Below, piece after piece: positions 1 through 7,500 of a DNA stretch of 7,881 nt (position 1 is the first letter of the stretch; each line of letters opens with the position of its first letter). Position numbers and translations under genes: made by a program. The stretch is from an uncultured Eggerthellaceae bacterium. GTDB lineage: Bacteria > Actinomycetota > Coriobacteriia > Coriobacteriales > Eggerthellaceae. The DNA lies in the NCBI GenBank assembly GCA_934623455.1, contig CAKTVK010000096.1, forward strand, positions 1-7,881, written 5' to 3'. The notes under the pieces were generated by a model. It searched no databases, had not been told where the DNA came from, and saw only the letters and a program-made list of their open reading frames with translations.

Positions 1-2
1 TC

Positions 3-299
3 TCCATGAAGAAAGATTGGCTGGGCGACTGCGGTTATGTCCTGAGGATCGCGAACAACACGTCCGATACGGTCATCGATGTGAACGCGGCATACAACAC
101 GTGGAGCGTGGGCAACAGAATGGTTTCCCCGTACCTCTATGAAACGCTGAAACCGGGCACCTACACCGAAGCGTTCATGTACTTCTCCGGCGATGTGGTT
201 GCCAGCTTGGATGACTTGATTTCCGCAGATGGCAGAATTGATGTTATGGACACCGATACGTACGACACGCTGGGACAATACGATATACATATCGACTAG
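3..299 (+). CDS. C-terminal part of a hypothetical, probably exported protein
   Basis: The frame is open from the window edge to the TAG at 297-299, so this is probably the end of a gene that starts upstream. An ATG at 6 exists, but only five bases lie before it and no ribosome site can be judged. The readable part is about 97 residues. It has alternating hydrophobic/polar strands, an early NNTSDTVIDVNAAY segment, a central LKPGTYTEAFMYF segment and an end rich in Asp and Thr (MDTDTYDTLGQYDIHID). This pattern resembles the C-terminal beta-sandwich domain (NN-[ST]-D ... DTWDT-like ending) often found in Firmicutes and Coriobacteriia lipoproteins of unknown function. That resemblance is from memory of the family pattern. 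No signal peptide or catalytic motif is visible. A strong terminator follows at 345-375, so the gene is transcribed separately from the pxp operon. Confidence 0.6.
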   Translation, partial: SMKKDWLGDCGYVLRIANNTSDTVIDVNAAYNTWSVGNRMVSPYLYETLKPGTYTEAFMYFSGDVVASLDDLISADGRIDVMDTDTYDTLGQYDIHID

Positions 300-344
300 C
301 TTCTTAGCCTATACTGAAACGCTCACAGCATTTCGCGAATCGGG

Positions 345-375
345 CAGCCGCAGCTTGATTGCTGCGGCTGTTTTT
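345..375 (+). terminator. Intrinsic (Rho-independent) terminator
   Basis: A perfect 10-bp GC-rich stem (CAGCCGCAGC at 345-354 pairing with GCTGCGGCTG at 361-370) closes a 6-base loop (TTGATT) and is followed directly by TTTTT at 371-375. It lies 45 bases after the stop of the upstream gene and ends transcription coming from the left. The promoter of the pxp operon should therefore lie between about 376 and 500, but I find no convincing -35/-10 pair there. Confidence 0.9.
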
Positions 376-500
376 ATGGGAAGCGAAACCCAGGAGAAAC
401 ACCCACCCGATATGCTGGTTGCCGTAAGATATTCCAGCGGATTTGCTTACCTGCGAGCAGATCGTTTTACCGAGTCTTGCCAAGATGCGCCGCACACCAA

Positions 501-509
501 AAGAAAGGG
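501..509 (+). promoter_or_regulatory. Ribosome binding site choosing the pxpB start
   Basis: The purine-rich AAGAAAGGG ends 11 bases before the ATG at 521. The two in-frame alternatives, TTG at 443 and ATG at 485, have no comparable site, and the protein match to PxpB only begins after 521. This supports 521 as the start, though the spacing is a little long. Confidence 0.5.
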
Positions 510-520
510 CCTCTACGAAT

Positions 521-1348
521 ATGCACTTCACCGTGGAAACAGCGGGCGATAGCGCCGTGAACTTGGTGGTCTCCTCCGAGATTTCCCGCCAGACCAGCGC
601 CAACGTTGCGCGTCTTGCCGCTGCCGTTCGCGCGCAACGGATACCCGGCATCACCGATATCGTTCCTACGTACTGCTCTGTTATGGTGTGCTACGACCCC
701 TTGACGCTCACGTTTGATGAGCTTGAGCAGAACCTATCGTACCTAGCGCAAAGCGAAGGAGCCGCAGACGAGAGCACCTCGAAGCTTGTCGAGATTCCCG
801 TTGCGTATGGCGGCGATTTCGGCCCCGATTTGAACGATGTTGCAGCTCAGGCAGGCATTTCTCCCGATGAAGTGATACGCATCCACAGCAGCGTGGATTA
901 CCCCGTAGCAATGCTGGGTTTTCTACCGGGCTTTCCCTATCTTTCCGGGCTGGACGCGCGCATCCACACGCCGCGCCTTGATACACCGCGCACCGCAATT
1001 CCGCGTGGCAGCGTGGGGATCGGCGGACAGCAAACAGGCATCTACCCCCTTGAAAGCCCAGGTGGGTGGCGCCTTATCGGACGCACGCCCCTGCTTCTTT
1101 TCGATGCAGGCGGCACGCGCGAAATCCCTTATGCGGCAGGCGACACGATTCGTTTTGTACCCATTAGCGAAGCAGAATTTTACCGAATTGCAGCAGAAGA
1201 AGGCACCGATATAAGCGACCTTGCCAACGCGAGGAGCGACTATTCAAGCAACGGCGAAAGCGGCGATGCACGCGATGTTTCGGGTGCTTCATCCAAGCGC
1301 GAGCCTCTTGCCCGCGCACGTTACTCAATCTCACAGGCGGCATTATGA
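521..1348 (+). CDS. pxpB: 5-oxoprolinase subunit PxpB (KipI / allophanate hydrolase subunit 1 family)
   Basis: PxpB acts in the cytoplasm with PxpC and PxpA as an ATP-dependent 5-oxoprolinase that converts 5-oxo-L-proline to L-glutamate. The 275-residue product shows the family landmarks in order: an N-terminal GDSAV (9-13), VEIPVAYGG with GPDL (90-104), HSSVDYPVAMLGFLPGFPYL (122-141), HTPR (149-152), and the signature PRGSVGIGGQQTGIYPL and SPGGWRLIGRTP (161-190). E. coli PxpB is about 218 residues. The excess here is a tail of about 48 residues (228-275) rich in Ser, Asp, Ala and Arg that looks disordered. The start at 521 is chosen because the family alignment begins there. The TGA (1346-1348) overlaps the pxpC ATG in an ATGA, which suggests translational coupling and matched amounts of the two partners. 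The homologue KipI in B. subtilis also inhibits the sporulation kinase KinA, but nothing here points to that role. Confidence 0.93.
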   Translation: MHFTVETAGDSAVNLVVSSEISRQTSANVARLAAAVRAQRIPGITDIVPTYCSVMVCYDPLTLTFDELEQNLSYLAQSEGAADESTSKLVEIPVAYGGDFGPDLNDVAAQAGISPDEVIRIHSSVDYPVAMLGFLPGFPYLSGLDARIHTPRLDTPRTAIPRGSVGIGGQQTGIYPLESPGGWRLIGRTPLLLFDAGGTREIPYAAGDTIRFVPISEAEFYRIAAEEGTDISDLANARSDYSSNGESGDARDVSGASSKREPLARARYSISQAAL

Positions 1349-2574
1349 GACTAATCGTCAAAACAAGCGGCATGTTGGCAACCGTCCAAGATTTAGGGCG
1401 GCATGGCTTCATGGATCAAGGATTCGGCCCCGCAGGCGCTATGGATTCCTGGTCGCTGCGCGCAGCAAACGTGCTTGTAGGAAATAGCGAAAACGCGCCT
1501 GCCCTTGAGTTTTTCCTGATGGGGCCATCGTTTTGCGTTGAAGAAACGACTCCTGGCGAAACGCTCGTTGTCGCATTTACGGGTGCCGGCTTCCAGCCCA
1601 CCATAAATGGCGAGCCCGTCCCGCTGGGAGTCGCGCTGAGCCTTCACGCGGGCGATATCGTGATGGCGGGAAACGCTCGTGCGGGCAAATACGGATACCT
1701 TGCCGTTCGCGGCGGCATTGATGTTCCCTGCGCGTTTGGCAGCGCGGCCACCAGCCTGAAATATCACCTGGGCGGGTTTTCTGGGCGCACTCTTACGAAA
1801 AACGATGTGTTGACCAGCGGAAACCATGCGCAGAAAGACATACCCGACTTGGTGCTGCCCGAATGGCTACGCATCAACAACGTGCTAAACGCCCCCGCGG
1901 ATGCATTTCTTGGCGAAGGCGCCAAACGTTGCACCGAAGCAAGCAGCGAAGGAAACGCCCCATGCAACACGGGCACAGCGCACAACGCAGCCGCAGCAGA
2001 GAGCGACAACGACTCGCGCAGCATTGGTGCCGTAACCATCCACGCCATCCCCAACCCGCAAGAACGACTGTTCGCCGCTAAAGGGATTGAAACGTTTTAC
2101 GACACACCGTACGCTGTTACGCCCGAAAGCGATCGCATGGGATTGCGCTTGAACGGTGCGCCTGTTGAATCAATAAACGGAAGCGATATTATCTCCGATG
2201 GCATCCCCTTAGGAGCCGTGCAAATTCCCGCAAGCGGTCTGCCCATTGTCATGATGGCGGACCGTCAGACAACAGGCGGTTACGCAAAAATCGCAACAAT
2301 TGCAACTGCCGATATCGCAAGGCTTGCCCAATGTGGCACAGACCAGGCAATTCGCTTTGCGCGAACCAGCGTTCAACGGGCACAAGAAATGCTACGCACC
2401 AAGGAACACGCTTTTGCCACCTGGGCAAACAGCACCGCAAGCCCGCAACAGCTTCTGGATCACCTGCAGTGGCAATGCGTGCAACGCGGCCTTGCCCAAC
2501 TTGCGTATCACGGACCGGTGCATTCCGCATCGGTCGAGCGCTATGCTATAACATCTCCTGGTCATGCAAAATAA
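1345..2574 (+). CDS. pxpC: 5-oxoprolinase subunit PxpC (KipA / allophanate hydrolase subunit 2 family)
   Basis: This is the biotin-independent carboxylase-like partner of PxpB in the 5-oxoprolinase complex. Landmarks include GMLATVQDLGRHG (9-21), GPAGAMD (28-34), LAVRGGIDVP (119-128), SDRMGLRLNG (262-271), DIISDGIPLGAVQIP (281-295) and the strong signature MMADRQTTGGYAKIATIA (303-320). E. coli PxpC is about 310 residues, whereas this protein has 409. Two regions explain the difference. One is a low-complexity insertion at about 181-226, rich in Ala, Ser, Asn, Glu and Asp with two Cys, placed between the N- and C-terminal halves. The other is a C-terminal extension of about 45-50 residues after about residue 362. 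The start ATG overlaps the pxpB stop. The upstream AGGCGG is a weak ribosome site, which fits coupling from pxpB. Confidence 0.93.
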   Translation: MRLIVKTSGMLATVQDLGRHGFMDQGFGPAGAMDSWSLRAANVLVGNSENAPALEFFLMGPSFCVEETTPGETLVVAFTGAGFQPTINGEPVPLGVALSLHAGDIVMAGNARAGKYGYLAVRGGIDVPCAFGSAATSLKYHLGGFSGRTLTKNDVLTSGNHAQKDIPDLVLPEWLRINNVLNAPADAFLGEGAKRCTEASSEGNAPCNTGTAHNAAAAESDNDSRSIGAVTIHAIPNPQERLFAAKGIETFYDTPYAVTPESDRMGLRLNGAPVESINGSDIISDGIPLGAVQIPASGLPIVMMADRQTTGGYAKIATIATADIARLAQCGTDQAIRFARTSVQRAQEMLRTKEHAFATWANSTASPQQLLDHLQWQCVQRGLAQLAYHGPVHSASVERYAITSPGHAK

Positions 2575-2591
2575 GAAGAATCGAGCAAACC

Positions 2592-3434
2592 ATGAACCCA
2601 TCAATTCCCACCGTAGCGAAGCCCGCCAACGTAAACGAAACCGTATGGCAGCGCATGCTGGCAGCTACCCCCGCGCAAGCGCGCCACATCATTCACTCAG
2701 GCGTTTATGACGCCCCTACCAGCGGTTTGTGCCCTGGATTCGCACAGGCAAACCTCATTGTGCTTCCGAAAGAGCAGGCCTACGATTTCCTGTTGTTCGC
2801 CCAGCGCAACCCCAAGCCCTGCCCTCTATTGGAAGTCACCGAAGTCGGAGCACGTGAGACAACGCTTTGCGCCACCGACTGCGATGTAGCAACCGACTTT
2901 CCCCGATATCGCATTTACGAAAACGGAAACTTGGTGGAAGAAACAACAGATGTGTCTGCTTACTGGCGTGATGACCTGGTAAGTTTCATTATTGGTTGCA
3001 GCTTCAGTTTTGAAAGTGAGCTTATCGAAGCAGGCATTGAGCAGCGCCACAACACCATGGGACGTAACGTTCCCATGTATCTGACAAACGTCGCTTGCAT
3101 GCCCGCGGGCAGCATGAGCGGAAATATGGTCATGAGCATGCGCCCCATTCCCCACAATCAGGTTGTGAAAGCCGTGCAAATTTCCGGCGCCATTCCGAAA
3201 GTACATGGCGCGCCGCTCCACATTGGCGACCCCGCCGCTCTTGGAATCGCAGACATCAATAAGCCCGATTTCGGCGATCCCGTTGATATATTCCCTGGTG
3301 AAGTGCCGGTATTTTGGGCGTGCGGCGTAACGCCTCAAAGCGTTGTCACGAACAGCAAGCCGCCGTTTGCCATTACGCACGCGCCGGGCCACATGTTGAT
3401 TACTGATACGAAAAACGTTGACTTGAAGGGCTAA
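2592..3434 (+). CDS. DUF1445 / YcsI family protein, putative hydro-lyase (D-glutamate cyclase family)
   Basis: The 280-residue product carries the full YcsI-type pattern: PTSGLCPGFAQANLIVLPK (42-60), AYDFLLFAQRNPKPCPLLEVTE (63-84), DFPRYRIYENG (102-112), YWRDDLVSFIIGCSFSFES (124-142), GRNVPMYLTNVAC (157-169), MSMRPIP (181-187), VHGAPLHIGDPAALGI (204-219), FWACGVTPQ (241-249) and PPFAITHAPGHMLITD (257-272). The length is normal for the family, with an N-terminal lead of about 30 residues. The frame is open further upstream, to 2331, but that stretch lies inside pxpC in another frame, so the ATG at 2592 is chosen. GAAGAA and GAG lie just before it. The family is called a putative hydro-lyase in databases and shares a domain with mitochondrial D-glutamate cyclase, which makes 5-oxo-D-proline from D-glutamate. 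Its exact bacterial reaction is not settled to my knowledge. Position inside the pxp operon, 17 bases after pxpC and 4 before pxpA, supports a role in 5-oxoproline/glutamate metabolism. Confidence 0.9.
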   Translation: MNPSIPTVAKPANVNETVWQRMLAATPAQARHIIHSGVYDAPTSGLCPGFAQANLIVLPKEQAYDFLLFAQRNPKPCPLLEVTEVGARETTLCATDCDVATDFPRYRIYENGNLVEETTDVSAYWRDDLVSFIIGCSFSFESELIEAGIEQRHNTMGRNVPMYLTNVACMPAGSMSGNMVMSMRPIPHNQVVKAVQISGAIPKVHGAPLHIGDPAALGIADINKPDFGDPVDIFPGEVPVFWACGVTPQSVVTNSKPPFAITHAPGHMLITDTKNVDLKG

Positions 3435-3438
3435 CACC

Positions 3439-4194
3439 ATGGCGCAGGTAGATTTGAATTGCGATTTAGGCGAAAGCTTTGGCGCGTACACTATTGGCTT
3501 GGATGAGGAAGTTATCCCTCACGTGACCAGCGCAAACATTGCGTGTGGCGCTCATGCAGGCGACCCGAGCGTCATGCGCAACACCGTACGCTGCGCCCAT
3601 GCAGCCGGTGTGGCGATTGGCGCGCACCCTGGATACCCCGACTTGGAAGGATTCGGACGGCGCGCACTGGCAATGAGCCCCCATGACGTATATGTAAGCA
3701 TCCTGTACCAGGTGGGAGCGCTTGCCGCCTTCGCAAAAGCGGAAGGCGCGCGGCTGCATCACGTAAAGCCCCATGGTGCGCTCTACAACGCTGCCGCAAA
3801 AGATGCCACACTTGCGCAAGCGATTGCGCAAGCCGTGAAAGACTTTGACGATCAACTCATTTTAGTGGGACTCGCTGGAAGCGAAAGCATTACCGCAGCT
3901 CAAAACGTGGGTCTGCGCACGGCAAGCGAGTTTTTCGCCGATCGCGCTTATCAAGAAAATGGCGCACTCGTACCGCGCACACTGGCGGGCGCCGTTATCA
4001 CTGATAAGCAAAAAGCTATCGAGCGTACCCTGCGCGCGGTGAAGGAAGGCGTGGTTGAATCGGAAACCGGCACCGTTATTCCCATTGCGGCAGACACGAT
4101 TTGCATCCATGGCGATAATCCCGCTGCCGTTGCGTTTGCCGCCGAAATCCGCGCAGCACTTGAAGCAGCCGGGGTTACGGTGCGTGCTTTGTAG
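3439..4194 (+). CDS. pxpA: 5-oxoprolinase subunit PxpA (LamB/YcsF family)
   Basis: PxpA is the third subunit of the ATP-dependent 5-oxoprolinase and has a polysaccharide-deacetylase-like barrel fold. The 251-residue product is the normal family length and is complete. Motifs in order are DLNCDLGE (5-12), NIACGAHAGD (33-42), GVAIGAHPGYPD (57-68), FGRR (72-75), HVKPHGALYN (108-117), LVGLAGSE (142-149), FADRAYQENGALVPR (166-180) and ICIHGD (221-226). The conserved His and Asp residues of these motifs are all present. The gene begins 4 bases after the DUF1445 stop, and AAGGG at 3426-3430 sits 8 bases before the ATG, so it is the last gene of the operon. The older name, lactam utilization protein LamB, refers to the same family. 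Confidence 0.95.
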   Translation: MAQVDLNCDLGESFGAYTIGLDEEVIPHVTSANIACGAHAGDPSVMRNTVRCAHAAGVAIGAHPGYPDLEGFGRRALAMSPHDVYVSILYQVGALAAFAKAEGARLHHVKPHGALYNAAAKDATLAQAIAQAVKDFDDQLILVGLAGSESITAAQNVGLRTASEFFADRAYQENGALVPRTLAGAVITDKQKAIERTLRAVKEGVVESETGTVIPIAADTICIHGDNPAAVAFAAEIRAALEAAGVTVRAL

Positions 4195-4213
4195 TTCAGC
4201 TGCCGGCACGCGA

Positions 4214-4238
4214 GCGGGCGAAAATGAGGGCCGCCCGC
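4214..4238 (+). terminator. Candidate terminator hairpin after pxpA (no adjacent T run)
   Basis: GCGGGCG (4214-4220) pairs with CGCCCGC (4232-4238) in a 7-bp all-GC stem with an 11-base loop, 20 bases after the pxpA stop. The nearest T run is about 24 bases further on, so it is not a classical intrinsic terminator. It may help pausing or protect the 3' end of the operon mRNA. Confidence 0.35.
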
Positions 4239-4281
4239 ACCCTCCGAGTTGCCTCCTTGTTCTTTTTGTCGCTTGACTACG

Positions 4282-4319
4282 TTGTTGCCAAGCACCGCCC
4301 ATCAGGTGCATGGCAACAA
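4282..4319. repeat. Long imperfect inverted repeat (14 paired bases, one mismatch)
   Basis: TTGTTGCCA (4282-4290) pairs with TGGCAACAA (4311-4319). After an A/A mismatch, GCACC (4292-4296) pairs with GGTGC (4305-4309) around an 8-base loop. It would form a stable RNA hairpin and may end or stabilise the pxp transcript. No T tract follows on either strand. A second GTTGC at 4322-4326 can compete for the GCAAC at 4313-4317, giving an alternative small hairpin. Confidence 0.7.
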
Positions 4320-4365
4320 AAGTTGCAGCAAGAGTTTTCTTACTTCGCTTCTAAAACCCCAGGTG

Positions 4366-4397
4366 AATGCTAGGTTCGTATATACGAACCTAGCATT
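4366..4397. repeat. Perfect 32-bp palindrome
   Basis: The half-site AATGCTAGGTTCGTAT is followed at once by its exact reverse complement, with no spacer. It lies 107 bases before the surface-protein start codon. As DNA it could be an operator for a dimeric or tetrameric regulator. As RNA it would make a stem with no built-in loop, and only weak T-rich sequence follows, so a terminator role is less likely. It contains two CTAG tetranucleotides, and its centre reads TTCGTATATACGAA. Confidence 0.85.
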
Positions 4398-4410
4398 TCC
4401 GCGTTATTTG

Positions 4411-4433
4411 CCCATACTGGCAGAGTGTATGGG
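4411..4433. repeat. Short inverted repeat, 7-bp arms
   Basis: CCCATAC (4411-4417) and GTATGGG (4427-4433) are exact reverse complements separated by 9 bases. The centre-to-centre distance from the 32-bp palindrome is about 40 bases. It may be a second regulator site or an RNA hairpin in the leader of the surface-protein mRNA. A chance origin is possible at this length. Confidence 0.45.
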
Positions 4434-4493
4434 TGTATCAATTCGCGGACAAAAGCGCGATTGGCAAGCCCTTGACAAGCCTACACAGGGACG

Positions 4494-4499
4494 AAGGGA
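4494..4499 (+). promoter_or_regulatory. Ribosome binding site of the surface-protein gene
   Basis: AAGGGA ends 5 bases before the ATG at 4505. It fits the start that gives a complete signal peptide. Confidence 0.7.
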
Positions 4500-4504
4500 A
4501 CAAC

Positions 4505-4594
4505 ATGAAGCGACAACGTCTACGCAATCGCGTGCTGGCACTGCTGCTGGCAACCACTCTGGCAACGGGCCTTATTCCAGCGCAAGCACTGGCA
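4505..4594 (+). other. Signal peptide of the surface protein
   Basis: Residues 1-30 have a basic n-region (KRQRLRNR), a hydrophobic core (VLALLLATTLATGLI) and an AQALA end that fits signal peptidase I cleavage before Glu31. There is no lipobox Cys, so the protein is not a lipoprotein. Export through Sec is expected. Confidence 0.88.
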
Positions 4595-7500
4595 GAAATA
4601 AGTCCGCTGGCCAACAATCAAAACGATTCTTCGGAGCTGTCATATTCCCCTTCAAGCGAGGACACCGTTGCCCAAATTGCGAAAACCGCGCCTTTAGATG
4701 CAGGCGTTGTGTTTGCAGCGTCCGAAGGCTCAGGAAGCGAAGGAGCGCAGGCTGCCGCAAACGGCGAAGCAACACCTGCGCCAGCCGTTGCACCGGAAGC
4801 AACCGAAACGCCGGAGCAAGCACTCGGCGCAGGCGAAGGAGCGGGCGAAAGTTCAGACGCCACTACTGGAGAGGAACCCGCCGAATCCCCTAACCCCTTC
4901 AAAGAAGGCGTTGAGGCACAGCAGCTTGCCAACCTGGAGAATTATTACGGACGCAACCATGATGAGGAATTCAAAGCGAAAGCTTGGAAGACCTCGGTGG
5001 GCTGCACTGGAAAGAAGCTCTGGATTGGCAATGTTCGCAACGATGACGGCTTCTTCGCGCCGGGCGTTGAAGAGCCTTCCCTTGATTACTCTGGCCCGAA
5101 AGTCTCAGAATACGACGCCGAAATTTACGCATATGTTGAGAGGAACTACACCGGCACCGTTGACAATGTGCCACGCGACGTAGTATTTGTGTATGGCGAC
5201 TGCGGTTTATCTTCCGTTGACTTCTCGCAAGTTTTCGATGGGTCATATGATGTCTATATTTCCTTTTATGCTTTCAATGACACCAATATATCCACTATTA
5301 CGTTCCCGAGCTTTATTAAACAAATAGATATGGAGGCATTTTATTGCTACATGAGCCAAGGGCTGTCCTCAATCCAATTTGTAACTGATGAGCAAGGCAA
5401 CGGCATCCAACGCATTTGCGGCGGAGCCTTCACGAACAACAAAAACCTGAGCACGCAAGAACAGATCGTCATCCCCCGTTCAATCAGATACCTTGAAGGC
5501 GGTGTTTTCGGGGAATACGACGGTCCAGTCAATGTTGTCGTCAAAAATCCCGACGTTCGATTCGGCAATAAATACACCGACGAAAACGACGTTGAGAATC
5601 CTTTCAGCGGGGGCGGCACGGTATGGGCATATCGCTTCAAAAGCGACGGCGTAACTCCTTCGGATGCCATGAAACTTTCGCAGCAAGCTGGCACAGAAAA
5701 CATCACATGGAACTGGATTGATACCGCTACTTTAAGCGGAACATTGCTCTTACCTGCAGGAATGACGGTTGACAACGTGCAAATCACTGTTGTGCAGGGC
5801 GATGACACTATGCAGATAACCCCCGACTCCGACAAGACGTTCACCTGCGATCGCCTTATATCGAACACGGAAGCGCAAGTCACCATCAGCGCGGCTGGCT
5901 ATTACGAAAAAACGTATTATCGCATTCCGCAAGATATGACGTCCAATATCTGGGATATGGGCACCATTGACATTTCCGCTTTCACGCCCATACCCGCCCA
6001 GCAAACATTCCCCCTTGACGTGCGCTACGACACCGGCAGAACCGATTCGAAGGGAAACCCCGTTCTTGCAGGCAATCTTGATTGGAGCAAGCTGTCGTTC
6101 AAGCTGTTTCGCAATGGCACCGAAATTCCTTGCGGCACCCTAAACGGCGACGAAACCATGAGCGGCGACTGGGTCACGCAAAACGGCATGCTGGTGCTAT
6201 CGGAAGCGCTGGCGCAAAGCGAGGGCGCGCCCGAAAACCTTACGCTGGAAATCACCCGCAGCGGCGCTAAAGGCCCCGCAAACGCCACCGCAACGTTCAA
6301 CGCGGAAACGAATACGTTCGCCGCAACGTTCGAAAGCTGGGGCACCGTCCGCGTCACCACGCAAGGCGAGGCGGGCAGCGAAGACGCGTTTGCGGGACAG
6401 GCGCGCGTTATCGTGTTCGCAGGGACAAACGATGCCGCGCGCAAAGTGGTCGATGCCTGTACCATCCCCTTGCCCGCCCCAAGCGAGAGCGGCGGCACCG
6501 AAGAGGGCACAAACGACACCTGGCAGCTGGTAACCGACCAGCTTGAACCGGGAACGTACACCGTGGTGGCATTCGATGCCGCAGCACCCAAACCTACGGT
6601 AAGCAGCCTGCTTGACACGAAGAGCTGGAACTTCCCGTTTGCGAAAACGCAAGCAACCGTGGAAAACGGCAGGCAAGCCGCCGCAGAGCTCACAGTTCCC
6701 TCATTCAGCTCAGAAGATCTTTTGGCGGCGCTAGGCATCAAGTCCATAACGCCGCGCGTGAAAAGCGACACGGTATGCGTGGGCTGCGAGACCATCTTAT
6801 CCCTTGATTACGAGCTGACCAGCGCAAAAGGGACAACATTCGTTCTAGGAGGCTTTGATTCCGAGATAGAACGGAGCGTGAGCGTATCTGACGACGACCA
6901 ATACCCCGACTGGAGCATAACATCGGACGGCTTGAGCATTGAGCTTCCCGCCAATAAAGAAAGCGGCACGATTTCTGTAGCGTTCAGGCCAGACAAAGAG
7001 CAAGTTTACAACATTCCCATCACGTTCAAAACAAGCACCATGGCCGCGCAAGTGGGCAGCTTGTCGTTTGCCGCCTTGGGAGTGCAGCTGAAAATGGACA
7101 CGAACTTTGTAAGCCAGGGTGGCAACAGCGCCACGGTGTACGCCCAGCCTGGTTCAGCGCTTGAACTGTACGCGAACGAGACGAAGTTGAACCTACCGGA
7201 ACAGCAGACGAACAACCTGGGGCGCGCTACGATTCCCTTCGACCTTCCCTCTGAAATAACGCAAAACCTGTTGTACGGCGATTCCGTGCAAATCAAGGTG
7301 GTTGCTTCGTATTACGGAAACAGCTACGAATCCTTCGTGAACTGCACGTATCGTCCTTCGGCGGAGCTGTGGACGTTCAAGGTCACGAACGACGGGCAAA
7401 CGCAAACGCTTGTAGAAAACGGCCAGCAACAAGAGTCGTATCTGACTATCCATTACCAGTTCCCGCGCAAGCGCAATGCTTACTGGACGTTTGACATAAC

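Larger units (their letters stand above)
4195..4504 (+). other. Non-coding region between pxpA and the surface-protein gene
   Basis: I see no gene in these 310 bases. The region holds four inverted repeats (4214-4238, 4282-4319, 4366-4397, 4411-4433) and the ribosome site of the next gene. A short T run (4263-4267) is not placed directly after any of the hairpins. No convincing sigma-70 promoter was found: a TTGACA at 4472-4477 has no -10 at the right distance, and if used it would leave almost no leader. The pxp operon presumably ends here and the surface-protein promoter presumably lies here. Confidence 0.75.

Noticed and set aside
424..450. GTAAG ... CTTAC inverted repeat upstream of pxpB as an operator
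   Set aside because: The arms are only 5 bases long with a wide spacer, which is expected by chance in a region of this size.
443..520. Earlier pxpB starts at TTG 443 or ATG 485
   Set aside because: Neither has a ribosome site, and the added residues have no counterpart in PxpB proteins. The ATG at 521 has AAGAAAGGG upstream.
412..552. Small ORF of 46 codons (MLVAVRYSSG...) that could be a leader peptide before pxpB
   Set aside because: The AGGAGA upstream is about 15 bases away, too far. The ORF overlaps the pxpB start out of frame, and its product resembles nothing known to me.
2331..2591. Upstream extension of the DUF1445 reading frame starting at 2331
   Set aside because: It lies inside pxpC in another frame, its translation has no family similarity, and the YcsI-type match begins shortly after the ATG at 2592.
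2826..3491. 221-codon antisense ORF opposite the DUF1445 gene
   Set aside because: The opposite strand encodes a strongly conserved YcsI-type protein. The antisense product has no family pattern and is His/Arg/Asn-rich, as shadows often are.
4472..4477. TTGACA as a -35 box for the surface-protein gene
   Set aside because: No -10-like hexamer stands 16-18 bases downstream: that position is occupied by the ribosome site.
4249..4893. 214-codon + strand ORF across the intergenic region and the start of the surface-protein gene
   Set aside because: Its translation is extremely Arg-rich at the end, which is the frame-shifted reading of the Ala/Glu/Gly spacer. The signal peptide and the ribosome site support the frame starting at 4505 instead.
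6025..6795. 256-codon antisense ORF on the - strand within the surface-protein gene
   Set aside because: It is fully opposite a well-supported coding frame. Its Val/Ser/Ala-rich translation looks like a codon-bias shadow, with no recognisable domain.
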